A stretch of 64,000 bases of DNA, taken from the NCBI RefSeq assembly GCF_900585905.1, contig NZ_UTVH01000053.1, forward strand, positions 62,001-126,000. The letters run 5' to 3'. This DNA is from Pseudomonas viridiflava. Its GTDB lineage: Bacteria; Pseudomonadota; Gammaproteobacteria; Pseudomonadales; Pseudomonadaceae. The notes below the pieces were generated by a model. That model was given only the letters and a program-made list of their open reading frames with translations, made no database searches and was not told where the DNA came from. This document shows positions 49,080-58,739 of this stretch, piece by piece (within the stretch, counting starts at the first letter, position 1; each line of letters starts with the position of its first letter). Both the position numbers and the translations under genes were made by a program.

Positions 49080-49997
49080 ATGTCCCTGCCGCTCATCTAT
49101 CACGACGACTACAGCCCGGACTTCCCGCCTGATCATCGCTTCCCCATGGACAAGTTCCGCCTGCTGCGCGATCACTTGATTGACAGCGGCCTGACCCGCG
49201 ATGTCGATCTGCTGCGACCAGAGGTATGCCCTGAGGATATTCTCGCCCTCGCCCACGACCCTTCCTACATACGCCGCTACCTGCAAGGCGACCTGTCGCG
49301 GGAGGATCAACGCCGCCTCGGCCTGCCATGGAGCGAGGACCTGGCACGCCGCACCGTACGTGCAGTGGGAGGCTCGCTGCTGTGCGCCGAGCAGGCGCTG
49401 CAGCACGGGCTGGCCTGCCACCTGGCGGGCGGCACCCATCATGCCCATTACGACTACCCCGCCGGTTTCTGCATCTTTAACGACCTGGCCATCGTCAGTG
49501 AATACCTGCTGCAGAGCGGGCGGGTCGACAAGGTGCTGATTTTCGATTGTGACGTGCATCAGGGCGATGGCACTGCGCGGATCCTTGCCGACAACAGTGA
49601 CGCCATCACCGTTTCGCTGCACTGCGAGAAGAACTTCCCGGCGCGCAAGGCGCAAAGCGACTGGGACATCCCGCTGGCCATGGGCATGGGCGACGGCGAA
49701 TATCTGCAGGTGGTCGACAACCTGCTCAACTACCTGCTGCCGCTCTACAAGCCGGACCTGGTGCTCTACGACGCCGGGGTCGATGTGCACCAGGATGACG
49801 CGCTGGGTTACCTGAAACTCACCGACGCTGGCGTTGCCGCACGCGACGAAGCGGTGTTGCGCCATTGTCTGGGCCGCGACATTCCAGTCATGGGCGTGAT
49901 CGGCGGCGGCTACAGCAAGGACCGCCAGGCACTGGCGCGCCGCCATGGCATTTTGCACCACAGCGCGCAGCGAGTGTGGCTGGCGCAGGGTTTGTAA
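49080..49997 (+). CDS. Histone-deacetylase-fold amidohydrolase
   Basis: A 305-residue zinc deacetylase of the HDAC superfamily. GGTHHAHYDYPAGFCIFNDLAI carries the His pair, DCDVHQGDG and YDAGVDVHQDD supply the zinc-binding Asp/His residues, and GGGYSKD the C-terminal loop. The bacterial clade acts on acetylated small molecules or proteins; the substrate is unknown. Start 49080 (MSLPLIYHDD). Confidence 0.9.
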   Translation: MSLPLIYHDDYSPDFPPDHRFPMDKFRLLRDHLIDSGLTRDVDLLRPEVCPEDILALAHDPSYIRRYLQGDLSREDQRRLGLPWSEDLARRTVRAVGGSLLCAEQALQHGLACHLAGGTHHAHYDYPAGFCIFNDLAIVSEYLLQSGRVDKVLIFDCDVHQGDGTARILADNSDAITVSLHCEKNFPARKAQSDWDIPLAMGMGDGEYLQVVDNLLNYLLPLYKPDLVLYDAGVDVHQDDALGYLKLTDAGVAARDEAVLRHCLGRDIPVMGVIGGGYSKDRQALARRHGILHHSAQRVWLAQGL

Positions 49998-50019
49998 CAG
50001 GTGATATCCGGCTATCTGT

Positions 50020-50163
50020 AAGAGCGCACCGAGGTTGCGAGGCCCGCGATAGCAGTGTGTCAGACAGGGCGCCATCGCTGCCTCGCGGTGCTCGTGAGCT
50101 CCTACACTGTAGGCGCAAGCGCGCGATAGCGGTGCGCCAGGCAGGACGCCATCGCGACGTCGA
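50020..50163. repeat. REP-like inverted repeats
   Basis: GCGCACCGAGGTTGCGAGGC... faces GCCATCGCTGCCTCGCGGTG..., followed by a third half-element near 50110-50160. Same family as at 18.4 and 54 kb. Confidence 0.6.
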
Positions 50164-50239
50164 GATAACGCCAGATCTCCTGCACACCCTGCGAGGCAGG
50201 TAGAATGCGCGGCCAGACTCCCGAAGCGGCTGACACGCC

Positions 50240-51478
50240 ATGACCCATCCTGCCCCATCCATCTCGCAATCAGTAGCCATTATCGGTGGCGGCCCTGCCG
50301 GCCTCATGGCCGCCGAAGTGCTGAGCCGGGCCGGGGTCAGGGTTGATGTCTACGATGCGATGCCATCAGTGGGCCGCAAATTTCTGCTGGCTGGCGTGGG
50401 TGGCATGAACATTACCCATTCCGAAGACTACCCTGCGTTCCTTGGCCGCTACGCTGAACGCGCTGCCCATATTGCGCCGCTGTTGCGCGACTTCGACGCC
50501 GACGCCTTGCGCACATGGATTCACGGGCTGGGCATCGATACCTTCGTCGGCAGCTCGGGCCGCGTCTTCCCCTCTGACATGAAAGCCGCGCCGCTGCTGC
50601 GCGCCTGGCTCAAGCGCCTGCGGGAAGCCGGTGTGACGATCCATACCCGGCACCGCTGGCTGGGCTGGGACGCGGCTGGCAACCTGCGCATCGCCAGCGC
50701 CGACGGCGAACGGACCCTGCACCCCGACGCCGTGTTGCTGGCGCTGGGCGGTGCAAGCTGGTCAAGACTGGGTTCCGACGGCGCCTGGTGGCCACTGCTG
50801 GCGCAACGCGGGATCGACCTTGCGCCCTTGCAGCCTGCCAACTGCGGCTTCGAAGTGGCCGCCTGGAGCGATTTGCTGCGCACAAAGTTTGCGGGTGCGC
50901 CGCTGAAAAACATCGCTATTGGACTGTCAGGCCAGGCGCCTCGGCTGGGCGAATGCATCGTCACCACCTCCGGCGTCGAAGGCAGCCTGATCTATGCGTT
51001 GTCGGCAAACATTCGCGAAACGATCCACCAGCGCGGATCGTCCATTGTCTACCTTGATCTGCTGCCTGCGAAAACACCCGCTGCCATACGCAAAGCCCTG
51101 GAAAAACCCCGAGGCTCGCGTTCCCTGTCTCGCCATTTGCACAGCCAGCTGGGGATCGACGGAGTGAAAGCGGCGTTGCTGCATGAGCTGGCGCCCCGCG
51201 ATGCCTTTGCTGATCCTGCCCGCTTGAGCCAACTGATCAAGGCGTTGCCGCTGACCCTGGTCAAACCGCGGCCGCTGGATGAAGCCATCAGCACTGCGGG
51301 CGGCGTCGCCTTCGAAGCCATGGACCAACGCCTGATGCTCAAACAACTGCCCGGCGTATTCTGTGCCGGTGAAATGCTCGACTGGGAGGCACCGACCGGC
51401 GGCTACCTGCTCACCGCCTGTTTCGCCAGCGGTCGCGCCGCAGGATTGGGCGTGTTGCAATGGTTGCGGGCGCAGTAG
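50240..51478 (+). CDS. BaiN/HI0933-family FAD-dependent oxidoreductase
   Basis: A 412-residue flavoprotein. VAIIGGGPAGLMAAEVLSRAG is at about residues 12-32, GRKFLLAGVGGMNITHSE is the family fingerprint, and FCAGEMLDWEAPTGGYLLTACFASGRAAG the C-terminal FAD site. Length and motifs match the YhiN/HI0933 (TIGR03862) subgroup. Reaction unknown. Confidence 0.9.
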   Translation: MTHPAPSISQSVAIIGGGPAGLMAAEVLSRAGVRVDVYDAMPSVGRKFLLAGVGGMNITHSEDYPAFLGRYAERAAHIAPLLRDFDADALRTWIHGLGIDTFVGSSGRVFPSDMKAAPLLRAWLKRLREAGVTIHTRHRWLGWDAAGNLRIASADGERTLHPDAVLLALGGASWSRLGSDGAWWPLLAQRGIDLAPLQPANCGFEVAAWSDLLRTKFAGAPLKNIAIGLSGQAPRLGECIVTTSGVEGSLIYALSANIRETIHQRGSSIVYLDLLPAKTPAAIRKALEKPRGSRSLSRHLHSQLGIDGVKAALLHELAPRDAFADPARLSQLIKALPLTLVKPRPLDEAISTAGGVAFEAMDQRLMLKQLPGVFCAGEMLDWEAPTGGYLLTACFASGRAAGLGVLQWLRAQ

Positions 51479-51544
51479 GCGCCGCCGAAGACTGCGAACC
51501 GCGCCCCATCGAGCCAGTTTCCCCATTCAGGACTTCCTCAAATC

Positions 51545-51850
51545 ATGAACCTCGAAGAAATCACCCAACGCCTGCACCGCATACGTGATCAAAACGACTG
51601 GAAACAATTTCACAGCCCGAAAAACCTGAGCATGGCGGCGAGTGTCGAAATGGCCGAGCTGGTGGAGATCTTTCAGTGGCTGACAGAAGACCAATCGCGC
51701 CAGTTGCCAGCAGACAAACTGGCCCATGCAGGCCAGGAAGTGGGCGATATCGTGCTGTATCTGTTGTTGCTGTGCAGCGAGCTGGGGATCGACATGAACG
51801 AAGTGGTGCGCAGCAAGCTGGCTGACAGCGAACGCAGGTTCGGCCAATGA
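51545..51850 (+). CDS. MazG-like nucleotide pyrophosphohydrolase
   Basis: A 101-residue all-alpha NTP pyrophosphohydrolase, RS21-C6/dCTPase type. Metal-binding EMAELVEIFQW and QEVGDIVLYLLLLCSEL (ExxxE...ExxD). It probably cleans non-canonical or excess dNTPs. Its stop overlaps the cmoM start by 4 bases. Confidence 0.92.
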   Translation: MNLEEITQRLHRIRDQNDWKQFHSPKNLSMAASVEMAELVEIFQWLTEDQSRQLPADKLAHAGQEVGDIVLYLLLLCSELGIDMNEVVRSKLADSERRFGQ

Positions 51851-52596
51851 GCGACCGTCATTTTGACCAGTTGGCAACGCGGTTTGCGGAAAAGATCTAT
51901 GGCGGCGCCAAAGGTGCGATTCGTCTCGCAGTGCTGCAGGCCGATCTGACCGAAGCACTGCCCGAGCGACCACTGCGGGTGCTGGATATCGGCGCCGGGC
52001 TGGGGCACATGTCGCTGTGGCTTGCGCAATGCGGGCACGACGTCACCCTTGCCGAACCTGCGGAGCCCATGCTGAACGGCGCACGACAGCGCTTTGCCGA
52101 TGCCGGCCAGGACGCCAGATTCATACAGGCACCCTGGCAGGATCTGACGCAACAGCTGCATGAGCCTTACGACCTAGTGCTCTGCCACGCGGTGCTGGAA
52201 TGGCTGGCGCAGCCGCATACCATCCTGCCGACGCTGCATCACCTGACAAAAGCGGACGGCTGGCTGTCGCTGGCGTTCTACAACCGCGATGCGCTGATCT
52301 ACCGCAACCTGCTCAAAGGCCACTTCAAGAAAATGCGCAGCAATCATCTGGCCGGTGAGAAACAGAGCCTGACCCCGCAACAACCCCTTGATCCCCGCGA
52401 GCTGGCGGCGCAACTTGAAGGCCTGTGGCAGGTCCAAAGCCAGAGTGGTGTGCGGGTGTTTCACGATTACATGCCAGTGGAATTCCAGGCAAAAGCCAAC
52501 CTGGTCGACCTGCTGGAAATGGAACTGGCACACCGGCGGCATCCCGCCTATGCCGGGCTGGGTCGCTACCTGCACTGGGTCTGCCGCCCGCGCTGA
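51847..52596 (+). CDS. cmoM: tRNA 5-carboxymethoxyuridine methyltransferase CmoM
   Basis: A 249-residue class I methyltransferase (old name SmtA). SAM motif [16 protein letters not shown], then [11 protein letters not shown] and [16 protein letters not shown](L)KG, characteristic of CmoM. It methylates cmo5U34 to mcmo5U34 in tRNAs. Coupled to the MazG-like gene. Confidence 0.92.
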   Translation: MSDRHFDQLATRFAEKIYGGAKGAIRLAVLQADLTEALPERPLRVLDIGAGLGHMSLWLAQCGHDVTLAEPAEPMLNGARQRFADAGQDARFIQAPWQDLTQQLHEPYDLVLCHAVLEWLAQPHTILPTLHHLTKADGWLSLAFYNRDALIYRNLLKGHFKKMRSNHLAGEKQSLTPQQPLDPRELAAQLEGLWQVQSQSGVRVFHDYMPVEFQAKANLVDLLEMELAHRRHPAYAGLGRYLHWVCRPR

Positions 52597-52649
52597 GGGT
52601 GCAGCGACTTTACATGAGATGTATCGAACCACCTGTCGCGGAGTTTTCG

Positions 52650-53273
52650 ATGATACGCCGTGTTGCTTTGCTCGCTCTCTCCTTGGGCCTCGCCGCTTGC
52701 CAGAGCGGCAATCCTTATCGCGCCAGTTCCAACCCGCTGCCACCCGCTCCGCCCCACGCTGCCAATACGTTGGACATGAGCGCCTACCCGGCGGCGCCGC
52801 GAGATTATGCCCGCTATCGCAACTGGACCTGGCGAAATGGCCAACTGCCTGCCGGTTCGGCGTGGGCCGAGTCGGCGCAGATCGCCGAAGCGGTCAGCAA
52901 TGGTCTGGACCAGCGCGGCTTGCGCCCTGTGCAGAATGCGCAGGCGGCTGATCTGCAGGCCAGCGCGCAGGTGCGCATGGAAACCCGCCTGCGTCAGGTG
53001 CGTGAGGACTACAACGATCCTTATTACGGCAGCAACGTGGGTTACGGTCGCGGCCCCTATCAGCGCGGCTACGGCGGCTACGCCAGCGTGCCGATCGTAC
53101 GCACGTATCAGGAGCAGGTGATCGTCATCAACATCAGTCTGTTCGACAACCGCAGCGGCCAGCCGGTATGGAGCGCCAGCGCCGAAACCCGCAACGGCGG
53201 CGATCAGGCCGACCGGGCCAGGGCGTTGCGCGACGCTGTGCAAAAAGCCTTGAGCGCGTATCCTCCTTCCTGA
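52650..53273 (+). CDS. DUF4136 lipoprotein (first of tandem pair)
   Basis: A 207-residue lipoprotein with lipobox LAAC (Cys19) after [13 protein letters not shown]. The mature part has the DUF4136 pattern: YRNWTWRNG, helix with [15 protein letters not shown], then a Tyr/Gly-rich insert ([13 protein letters not shown]) and [19 protein letters not shown] lies 6 bases before the ATG. The paralogue follows after 19 bases. Function unknown; envelope location is predicted. Confidence 0.88.
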   Translation: MIRRVALLALSLGLAACQSGNPYRASSNPLPPAPPHAANTLDMSAYPAAPRDYARYRNWTWRNGQLPAGSAWAESAQIAEAVSNGLDQRGLRPVQNAQAADLQASAQVRMETRLRQVREDYNDPYYGSNVGYGRGPYQRGYGGYASVPIVRTYQEQVIVINISLFDNRSGQPVWSASAETRNGGDQADRARALRDAVQKALSAYPPS

Positions 53274-53292
53274 TCCTTTTCGGAGAGCTGCC

Positions 53293-53853
53293 ATGTTGCG
53301 CCGTCTGATCCTGCTGTCTCTGTTGTTGCTGCTCAGCGCCTGCGAAACCCGCCAGGTCGAGCGTGATTTCGACGCGCGCAGGGATTTTGGCGCCTACCGC
53401 AGCTGGAGCTGGAAAGAACCCGGGGTGCAATACCAGCCTGACGATCCGCGCATCAAGAGCGACCTCACCGAGCAACGCATTCGCGAGTCGATCAATGACC
53501 AGCTGGAACAGCGCGGCCTGCGCCGTGCACCCGCCGGGGCCAGTGGCGAACTGCAGGTGCAGGCCTGGCTGATCGTTGAAAACCGGCAGCAACTGGTCAG
53601 CACCAATTACCCCACCGGCTGGGGGCCGTGGGGTGGCTACGGTTACCGGGGCATGCCCATGGCCAGTGAAACCCGCAGCGTCGATTATCAGGTCAGCACC
53701 TTGCAGATCGACCTCTTCGACAGCAAGGACGGCAAGCTGGTATGGCGCGGCAGCACCGAGCGCCTGGTCAGCCAGGACAACGCGCCCTACGCTCGCGAAG
53801 CCGCCATTCGCGAGACCGTCAGCACGATACTGCAGCAGTACCCGCCGCGCTGA
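53293..53853 (+). CDS. DUF4136 lipoprotein (second of tandem pair)
   Basis: A 186-residue lipoprotein with lipobox LSAC (Cys17). FDARRDFGAYRSWSWK, IRESINDQLEQRGLR, a Gly/Tyr-rich stretch and IDLFDSKDGKLVWRG align with the preceding gene, so the pair is a tandem duplication that diverged. Probably one operon. Confidence 0.88.
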   Translation: MLRRLILLSLLLLLSACETRQVERDFDARRDFGAYRSWSWKEPGVQYQPDDPRIKSDLTEQRIRESINDQLEQRGLRRAPAGASGELQVQAWLIVENRQQLVSTNYPTGWGPWGGYGYRGMPMASETRSVDYQVSTLQIDLFDSKDGKLVWRGSTERLVSQDNAPYAREAAIRETVSTILQQYPPR

Positions 53854-54271
53854 TAGCTGCATGACGGCTGACTGGTACGCCGCTTTCGCAGCCTTCGCGA
53901 GTAGACACCAAATCTGCAGGAGCGCACGAGCACCGCGAGGCCGCGAGGCCGCGACGGCGGTACAACTGACACGCCACTTTCGCAGCCTTCGCGAGTAGAC
54001 ACCAAATCCGTAGGAGCGCACGAACACCGCGAGGCCGCGATGGCGGTACAACTGACACGCCACTTTCGCAGCCTTCGGCAGCCTGCGACGTGAAGCAGCA
54101 TCAGTTATTGGCGAAGCCCCCGTTAGTCGTAAACTGACTAGCACTATGTACATAGCGCCAAAGTCTGACTACGGTTATACCCGCAAGAGATAGCAAATAG
54201 CCTCTACGAGCAATCGTATGGACGAGGCGAGCTGTCCAGGGCATGGATGAGTCGCTGTCAGGGAGTAGTGC
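53854..54271. repeat. Imperfect direct repeats with REP-like cores
   Basis: The gap has no gene. About 2.3 copies of a unit starting ACGCC[G/A]CTTTCGCAGCC lie at 53877, 53971 and 54057 (periods 94 and 86; the difference is one extra GAGGCCGC). Units contain GGAGCGCACGA and CCGCGAGGCCGCGA. The promoter of the response regulator should lie in 54120-54270. Confidence 0.8.
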
Positions 54272-55039
54272 ATGAACAAGCGTTCAGCAGTCAAGGTTTT
54301 GATCGTCGATGTGCAGCCCCTCGCGGTTCAGGAGCTGGCGGGGTGTCTACAGGGCAATGGCTACGAATGCATACCGTGCCATTCCAGCAACGAGGCATTG
54401 GCACGGTTTCGTGGTGACCCGGATATCGGCATTGTCATCTGCGATCAGGACCTGCCGGAGCTGAACGGCATCGAGCTGATCGAGACGTTGAAGCAGACCA
54501 CCGACCGCATGCGCGCCTTTGAAGCCATCGTGTTGACCCATCGCGCTGGCAAACAGGATGTGATCAGGGCCTTGCGGGCAGGCGTCGCTGACTACTTTCA
54601 GAAACCGGTAAATCTCGACAAGCTGCTTGAAGGCATCAAGCGTCAGGAAGCGACGTTGCTGGATCGGCAAAAAAGCTTTCGCCGACTGGGCGAGCTCAAC
54701 GACAAACTGCGCTTCCTGGCGGCCTCCATTGACGATCTGTATCAGGATCTGGATCGGGTTCGACAGCCCACTCCTGCGCAAGGACAGGATGCCGTACAGG
54801 CGCAGATGGACTTCGTCGCCCTGTTCGCCCCGCTCTCGCCGCGCCAGCAGGATGTTGCCTGGCTGGTGGCCAAGGGGCAGACCAATTACCAGATCGGCTG
54901 CGAACTGGGGATCACCGAAAACACGGTCAAACTCTACGTCTCGCAGGTGCTGCGCCTGACTCACATGAGCAATCGCACACAACTGGCCCTCGCCCTCTCG
55001 CCCCACGCCAGTGCCGGGCACAACGCAACGGCCCATTAG
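54272..55039 (+). CDS. Orphan response regulator with LuxR-type output
   Basis: A 255-residue two-domain regulator. Receiver domain with Asp13, probable phospho-acceptor Asp58 (ICDQDLPE), Thr89 and Lys111 (FQKP). A helical linker (about 120-180) leads to a C-terminal LuxR HTH (LSPRQQDVAWLVAKGQTNYQI, TENTVKLYVSQVLR). Only one acidic residue precedes the loop (VDVQP). No sensor kinase gene is adjacent. Confidence 0.9.
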   Translation: MNKRSAVKVLIVDVQPLAVQELAGCLQGNGYECIPCHSSNEALARFRGDPDIGIVICDQDLPELNGIELIETLKQTTDRMRAFEAIVLTHRAGKQDVIRALRAGVADYFQKPVNLDKLLEGIKRQEATLLDRQKSFRRLGELNDKLRFLAASIDDLYQDLDRVRQPTPAQGQDAVQAQMDFVALFAPLSPRQQDVAWLVAKGQTNYQIGCELGITENTVKLYVSQVLRLTHMSNRTQLALALSPHASAGHNATAH

Positions 55040-55259
55040 CTGGCCTGCCCCTTTTTCAGCCTGACGCCAGCGTCAGGGGGCTCGTTCGTGGCTGGCAAAA
55101 CGCTTCGAGGGCGGGCTGCACGCAGCTATCAGATGAAGCAATTCACCGTCCTGCGCCATTGCCAGGCAAAACGCCCTTACACTCCACGGAACTCGACGCA
55201 TCGACTGATAGCCAAAGCGAACAGTCTCGTTTTCCCATGACCCTCATCAGGACGCACAT

Positions 55260-55553
55260 ATGCAGGTAGAAAGCTTTTTCGAATGGCTGGGCCAGGCCCT
55301 TGGCGCAGTGATCCGTTTCATCGTCGATGGACTGGAATGGTTTTTCAATCTCTTCGCCAATGCCGGGGGAAACTTCGTCGATGGCCTGTCCCGCACGCTG
55401 GGTATGGACACCTCGCTGATCAGCATCGTGGCGCTGATCGTCGGCCTGTTACTGCTGTTCTCGGCCGTGCGCGCCTTCATGCGTGCCTCGATCATCATGG
55501 GCATCATCTGGCTGGTGCTGGGCTTGTGGCTGCTGAGCTGGATCATTCATTGA
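55260..55553 (+). CDS. Small membrane protein of unknown function
   Basis: A 97-residue protein. The N-terminal half is amphipathic and aromatic-rich (FFEWLGQALGAVIRFIVDGLEWFFNLF). Two membrane helices follow near residues 52-70 and 77-95. It is probably inner-membrane. No family is recognised. Confidence 0.7.
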   Translation: MQVESFFEWLGQALGAVIRFIVDGLEWFFNLFANAGGNFVDGLSRTLGMDTSLISIVALIVGLLLLFSAVRAFMRASIIMGIIWLVLGLWLLSWIIH

Positions 55554-55750
55554 GTCAACCCGTACAGGCTGCGAACGTCAGGCTCTGACAGATCGCTTCG
55601 CAGCCTGCTGCAGCTTCCTCGCTACCTGCCTTCACCGCCCTTGATCCGCACCTCTCACCCAGCGCTCGCCAGCCTGGCCGGCGCATGGACTCCGCCCAGG
55701 CGGCACGCGATGAGTTGTTCGCTACAATGCCGCCTCGCCAAGGAGTGCCC

Positions 55751-57103
55751 ATGTTTCATCTGCTCAACGACTGGCGCCATCGCGCCACCCACCGTCGGGT
55801 CTGGGCCCTGGCTGCGCCGATGATTCTGTCCAATATTTCCGTGCCGCTGGTGGCGCTGGTCGACAGCACCGTCATCGGCCATCTGCCCCACGCCCATCAA
55901 CTGGGTGCTGTGGCGGTCGGCGCCACGCTGTACACCTTTCTGGCGTGGAGCATGGGGTTTCTGCGCATGGGCACCACCGGGTTTGCTTCTCAGGCAGCCG
56001 GGCGCGGCGATGGCTCGGCGCTGCGCCAGATCCTGCTGCAGGGTTTGCTCCTGGCGATGGGCCTGGCGCTGCTGCTGGCGGTCGTCGGCCTGCCGTTCAG
56101 CCATCTGGCGCTGAGCCTGATGCAGCCGTCAGCCGATCTGCAGACGCTGACTGAACGCTTCTTCCATACCCGGCTTTTCGGTTTACCCGCCGCGCTGGCC
56201 GGGTACGCACTGGTGGGCTGGTTCCTGGGCACCCAGAATGCCCGCGCGCCGCTGATCATTCTGCTGACCACCAACCTGGTCAATATCGCGCTCAATCTGT
56301 GGTTCGTGATGGGCCTGGACTGGGGCGTGGTGGGCTCCGCGCGGGCGTCGGTCATCGCCGAATGGACCGGCGCGCTGCTGGGCCTGGCACTGACTCGCAA
56401 CACCCTGCGCGCCTGGCCGGGCCAGCTGGTGTGGGCGGCCTTGCAGCGATGGCACAGCTGGCGACCGTTGCTGGCGGTCAACCGCGACATTTTCATCCGC
56501 AGCCTGGTGCTGCAATCGGTGTTCTTCCTGATCACTGTGCAGGGCGCCCGGCTAGGCGATGCCACAGTGGCGGCCAACGCCCTGCTGCTCAATGGCCTGC
56601 TGCTGACCGCCCATGCGCTGGACGGCCTGGCTCACGCTGTTGAAGCCCTCTGCGGCCACGCCATTGGCGCCCGCGACAGGACCGCGCTACGCCGCTCGCT
56701 GACAGTCGCTGCCGGCTGGTCATTGATTGCCAGCGTAGCCTTCGCCTTGCTGTTTCTGCTGGCCGGGCATCTGTTCGTTGCGCTACAGACCGACATTCCC
56801 GAGGTACGCGCCACGGCTTATCGGTTCCTGCCCTATCTTGCCGCGCTGCCGTTACTGGCGGTCTGGAGCTATCTGCTGGACGGTCTGTTCATCGGCGCGA
56901 CCCGAGCCAGGGAAATGCGCAACACGATGCTGGTCAACATGGTGCTGATTGCACCGTTCGCCTACGCCCTGATGGATCAGGGCAACCATGGCCTGTGGCT
57001 GACCCTGCTGATCTTCATGCTGCTGCGCGCGCTCACCCTGGGCTATGTCACCTGGCAACTGAGCAGGCACGATGGCTGGATCAAGGTTCAGTCTCCTGAG
57101 TGA
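55751..57103 (+). CDS. MATE-family efflux transporter (DinF-like)
   Basis: A 450-residue inner-membrane antiporter with 12 predicted segments in two halves. Conserved LAAPMILSNISVPLVALVDSTVIGHLP at the start and VNIALNLWFVMGLDWGVVGSA mid-protein match the DinF/NorM superfamily, DinF branch. AAGGAG lies 6 bases before ATG 55751. Its last 23 bases overlap the 3' end of the convergent vgrG gene. Substrate unknown. Confidence 0.92.
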   Translation: MFHLLNDWRHRATHRRVWALAAPMILSNISVPLVALVDSTVIGHLPHAHQLGAVAVGATLYTFLAWSMGFLRMGTTGFASQAAGRGDGSALRQILLQGLLLAMGLALLLAVVGLPFSHLALSLMQPSADLQTLTERFFHTRLFGLPAALAGYALVGWFLGTQNARAPLIILLTTNLVNIALNLWFVMGLDWGVVGSARASVIAEWTGALLGLALTRNTLRAWPGQLVWAALQRWHSWRPLLAVNRDIFIRSLVLQSVFFLITVQGARLGDATVAANALLLNGLLLTAHALDGLAHAVEALCGHAIGARDRTALRRSLTVAAGWSLIASVAFALLFLLAGHLFVALQTDIPEVRATAYRFLPYLAALPLLAVWSYLLDGLFIGATRAREMRNTMLVNMVLIAPFAYALMDQGNHGLWLTLLIFMLLRALTLGYVTWQLSRHDGWIKVQSPE

Positions 57104-58505
57104 AGCTGCTGGCACCCGCACCAAGCACGATGTTCGGGCTGCTCAGGGTGATATCTGCCATGCCAATTTTCACGCGGCTGTTGCCTACTGCAAAGCACAG
57201 CGCGCGGCCAGGCTCCTGGGTAAGCCTCACGCCGCCCTCGATCTGAATCCAGGGGTCGTTGCCCATGACGGATACTCGGGACACAAGCGCCTGGACCGGC
57301 CCTGCCCGAGCGCATTGACGTGAGGCGTCGGTTGGCGCCGCGGGCAGCGTATCGGCAGCTTGCCAGCACCGGGCCAGGATCATCGGCCGCTCTTCATTGC
57401 CACCGGCAAAGCTGACCATCACCGGCGTACCCGCAGGCAATGGCGTCTCCAGCGCCGGGTCAATCGGCAATGAACAACTGGCCCACGACCCGCTCCGCCC
57501 TGCGCAGCCCCAATCGAACTGCACCTTGACCCGTCCCTGAGCATCCGGGCTGACGGGTTCTGTTCCGGCGCCTACCACAAAAGCCCGATGCAGCGTCCCT
57601 ACCGCCGGGCTCACTGCAGCCTGCGCGGTGAAGCCGGATTCCCCGGGCGCCACGTCGAACTCATTGATATAAAGGCCTGGCTGCTGATCCTCAGCATGAT
57701 TCGACTGTCGTCGATCCAGCCCGCGATGCACCACGCGGGTCACCAGCCACAAGCGATTCAGACGCTGATCGGCATGCCCCGCGAGCGGCAACCATTGCCC
57801 GGAGGCCATGGACGGCAGTGTGCTTTCGCCCTTGCCGCCCCGACACTCATCGGTCGCGCACTCGGGATCAGCCGGCTGAAGCGAAAACTGGCGCACCCCC
57901 ACTTCCAGCTCCGCGCCCTGCATCGCAGCGACCTGCCCTCGGCGAAACACCTGCAAGCCGTCGCCAAATACCAGAATGTGGCCGGTCTCAGTGTGGCGGA
58001 AATGAAAGTGAATACGTTCTTCGGCACACAGGCGCTGCAGCAGCTGCAAGTCGGTTTCGCGGTACTGGGCGCAGACATCTCGAGGGCGGTAGTGATTTTT
58101 CAGATCGAACTGGTACTCGTCCGGGCCGATACCGTGCTCGCGCAGCAACTGCGCAATGATGCCTGGCGCGCTCAAGTGCTGAAAAACCCTCGGCGTGTAG
58201 CGTTGCCCTAGGCAAGCCAGCCGCGGCCCGATGGACAGGTGATAACAGGCAGGTCCCGGCTTGTAATGACTGCGCATGACGCTGTGAACCTGCCCGTGCA
58301 CCCCGACATCACCGCCCTGAAAACCGAGAAATGCCGAACGGTACATCAGGCTGGAGGCATCCAGCTGCGGCTCATCGATGAGCACTTCAAGTTCAAAGGC
58401 AAACAGCTCACTGATCGCCTCGGTCCCGCTGAATGACAGCACGCGCAGCCCTTCGAAAAAAGGGCCGATGGCCAGACGAAACTGATGGGCAGCAGAACGG
58501 GACAT
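57081..58505 (-). CDS. vgrG: VgrG-like type VI secretion spike protein, short form
   Basis: A 474-residue protein with the VgrG N-terminal gp27-like region (FRLAIGPFFEGLRVLSFSGTEAISELFAFELEVL; RPRDVCAQYRETDLQLLQRLCAEERIHFHFRHTE) and a gp5-like segment with QGRVKVQFDW. It is shorter than usual VgrGs of 600 or more residues. The canonical PRIGQEV segment is replaced by LPAGTPVMVSFAGGNEERPMI, and the C-terminal beta-helix is brief. No hcp or T6SS structural gene is nearby. It is divergent from the bacteriocin gene, suggesting but not proving a delivery link. Confidence 0.85.
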   Translation of the reverse strand: MSRSAAHQFRLAIGPFFEGLRVLSFSGTEAISELFAFELEVLIDEPQLDASSLMYRSAFLGFQGGDVGVHGQVHSVMRSHYKPGPACYHLSIGPRLACLGQRYTPRVFQHLSAPGIIAQLLREHGIGPDEYQFDLKNHYRPRDVCAQYRETDLQLLQRLCAEERIHFHFRHTETGHILVFGDGLQVFRRGQVAAMQGAELEVGVRQFSLQPADPECATDECRGGKGESTLPSMASGQWLPLAGHADQRLNRLWLVTRVVHRGLDRRQSNHAEDQQPGLYINEFDVAPGESGFTAQAAVSPAVGTLHRAFVVGAGTEPVSPDAQGRVKVQFDWGCAGRSGSWASCSLPIDPALETPLPAGTPVMVSFAGGNEERPMILARCWQAADTLPAAPTDASRQCARAGPVQALVSRVSVMGNDPWIQIEGGVRLTQEPGRALCFAVGNSRVKIGMADITLSSPNIVLGAGASSFTQETEP

Positions 58506-58739
58506 GGAAAAGCTCTCTACAGGAAGCGACCCTGGATTCTGGCCGAGAACCGCCGTCCGCGAGAGAGCAGAAATACGAAAAGGACGTTACCTACATGAAA
58601 TACAAACTTGGACTACGACAACAACATGTTGGCGAATGCGTAATCACGAAAATAGTTTAAAAATCTATCAAAATATATATATACATTCCATCGCCCTCTG
58701 ATTTTTATAGATCGTATGCCTACATCCAAGGAGGAATGT

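Noticed and set aside
58660..58700. LexA box upstream of the bacteriocin
   Set aside because: The run of alternating A and T ends in ACA-like sequence, but lacks the paired CTGT half-site; it is not good enough to call.
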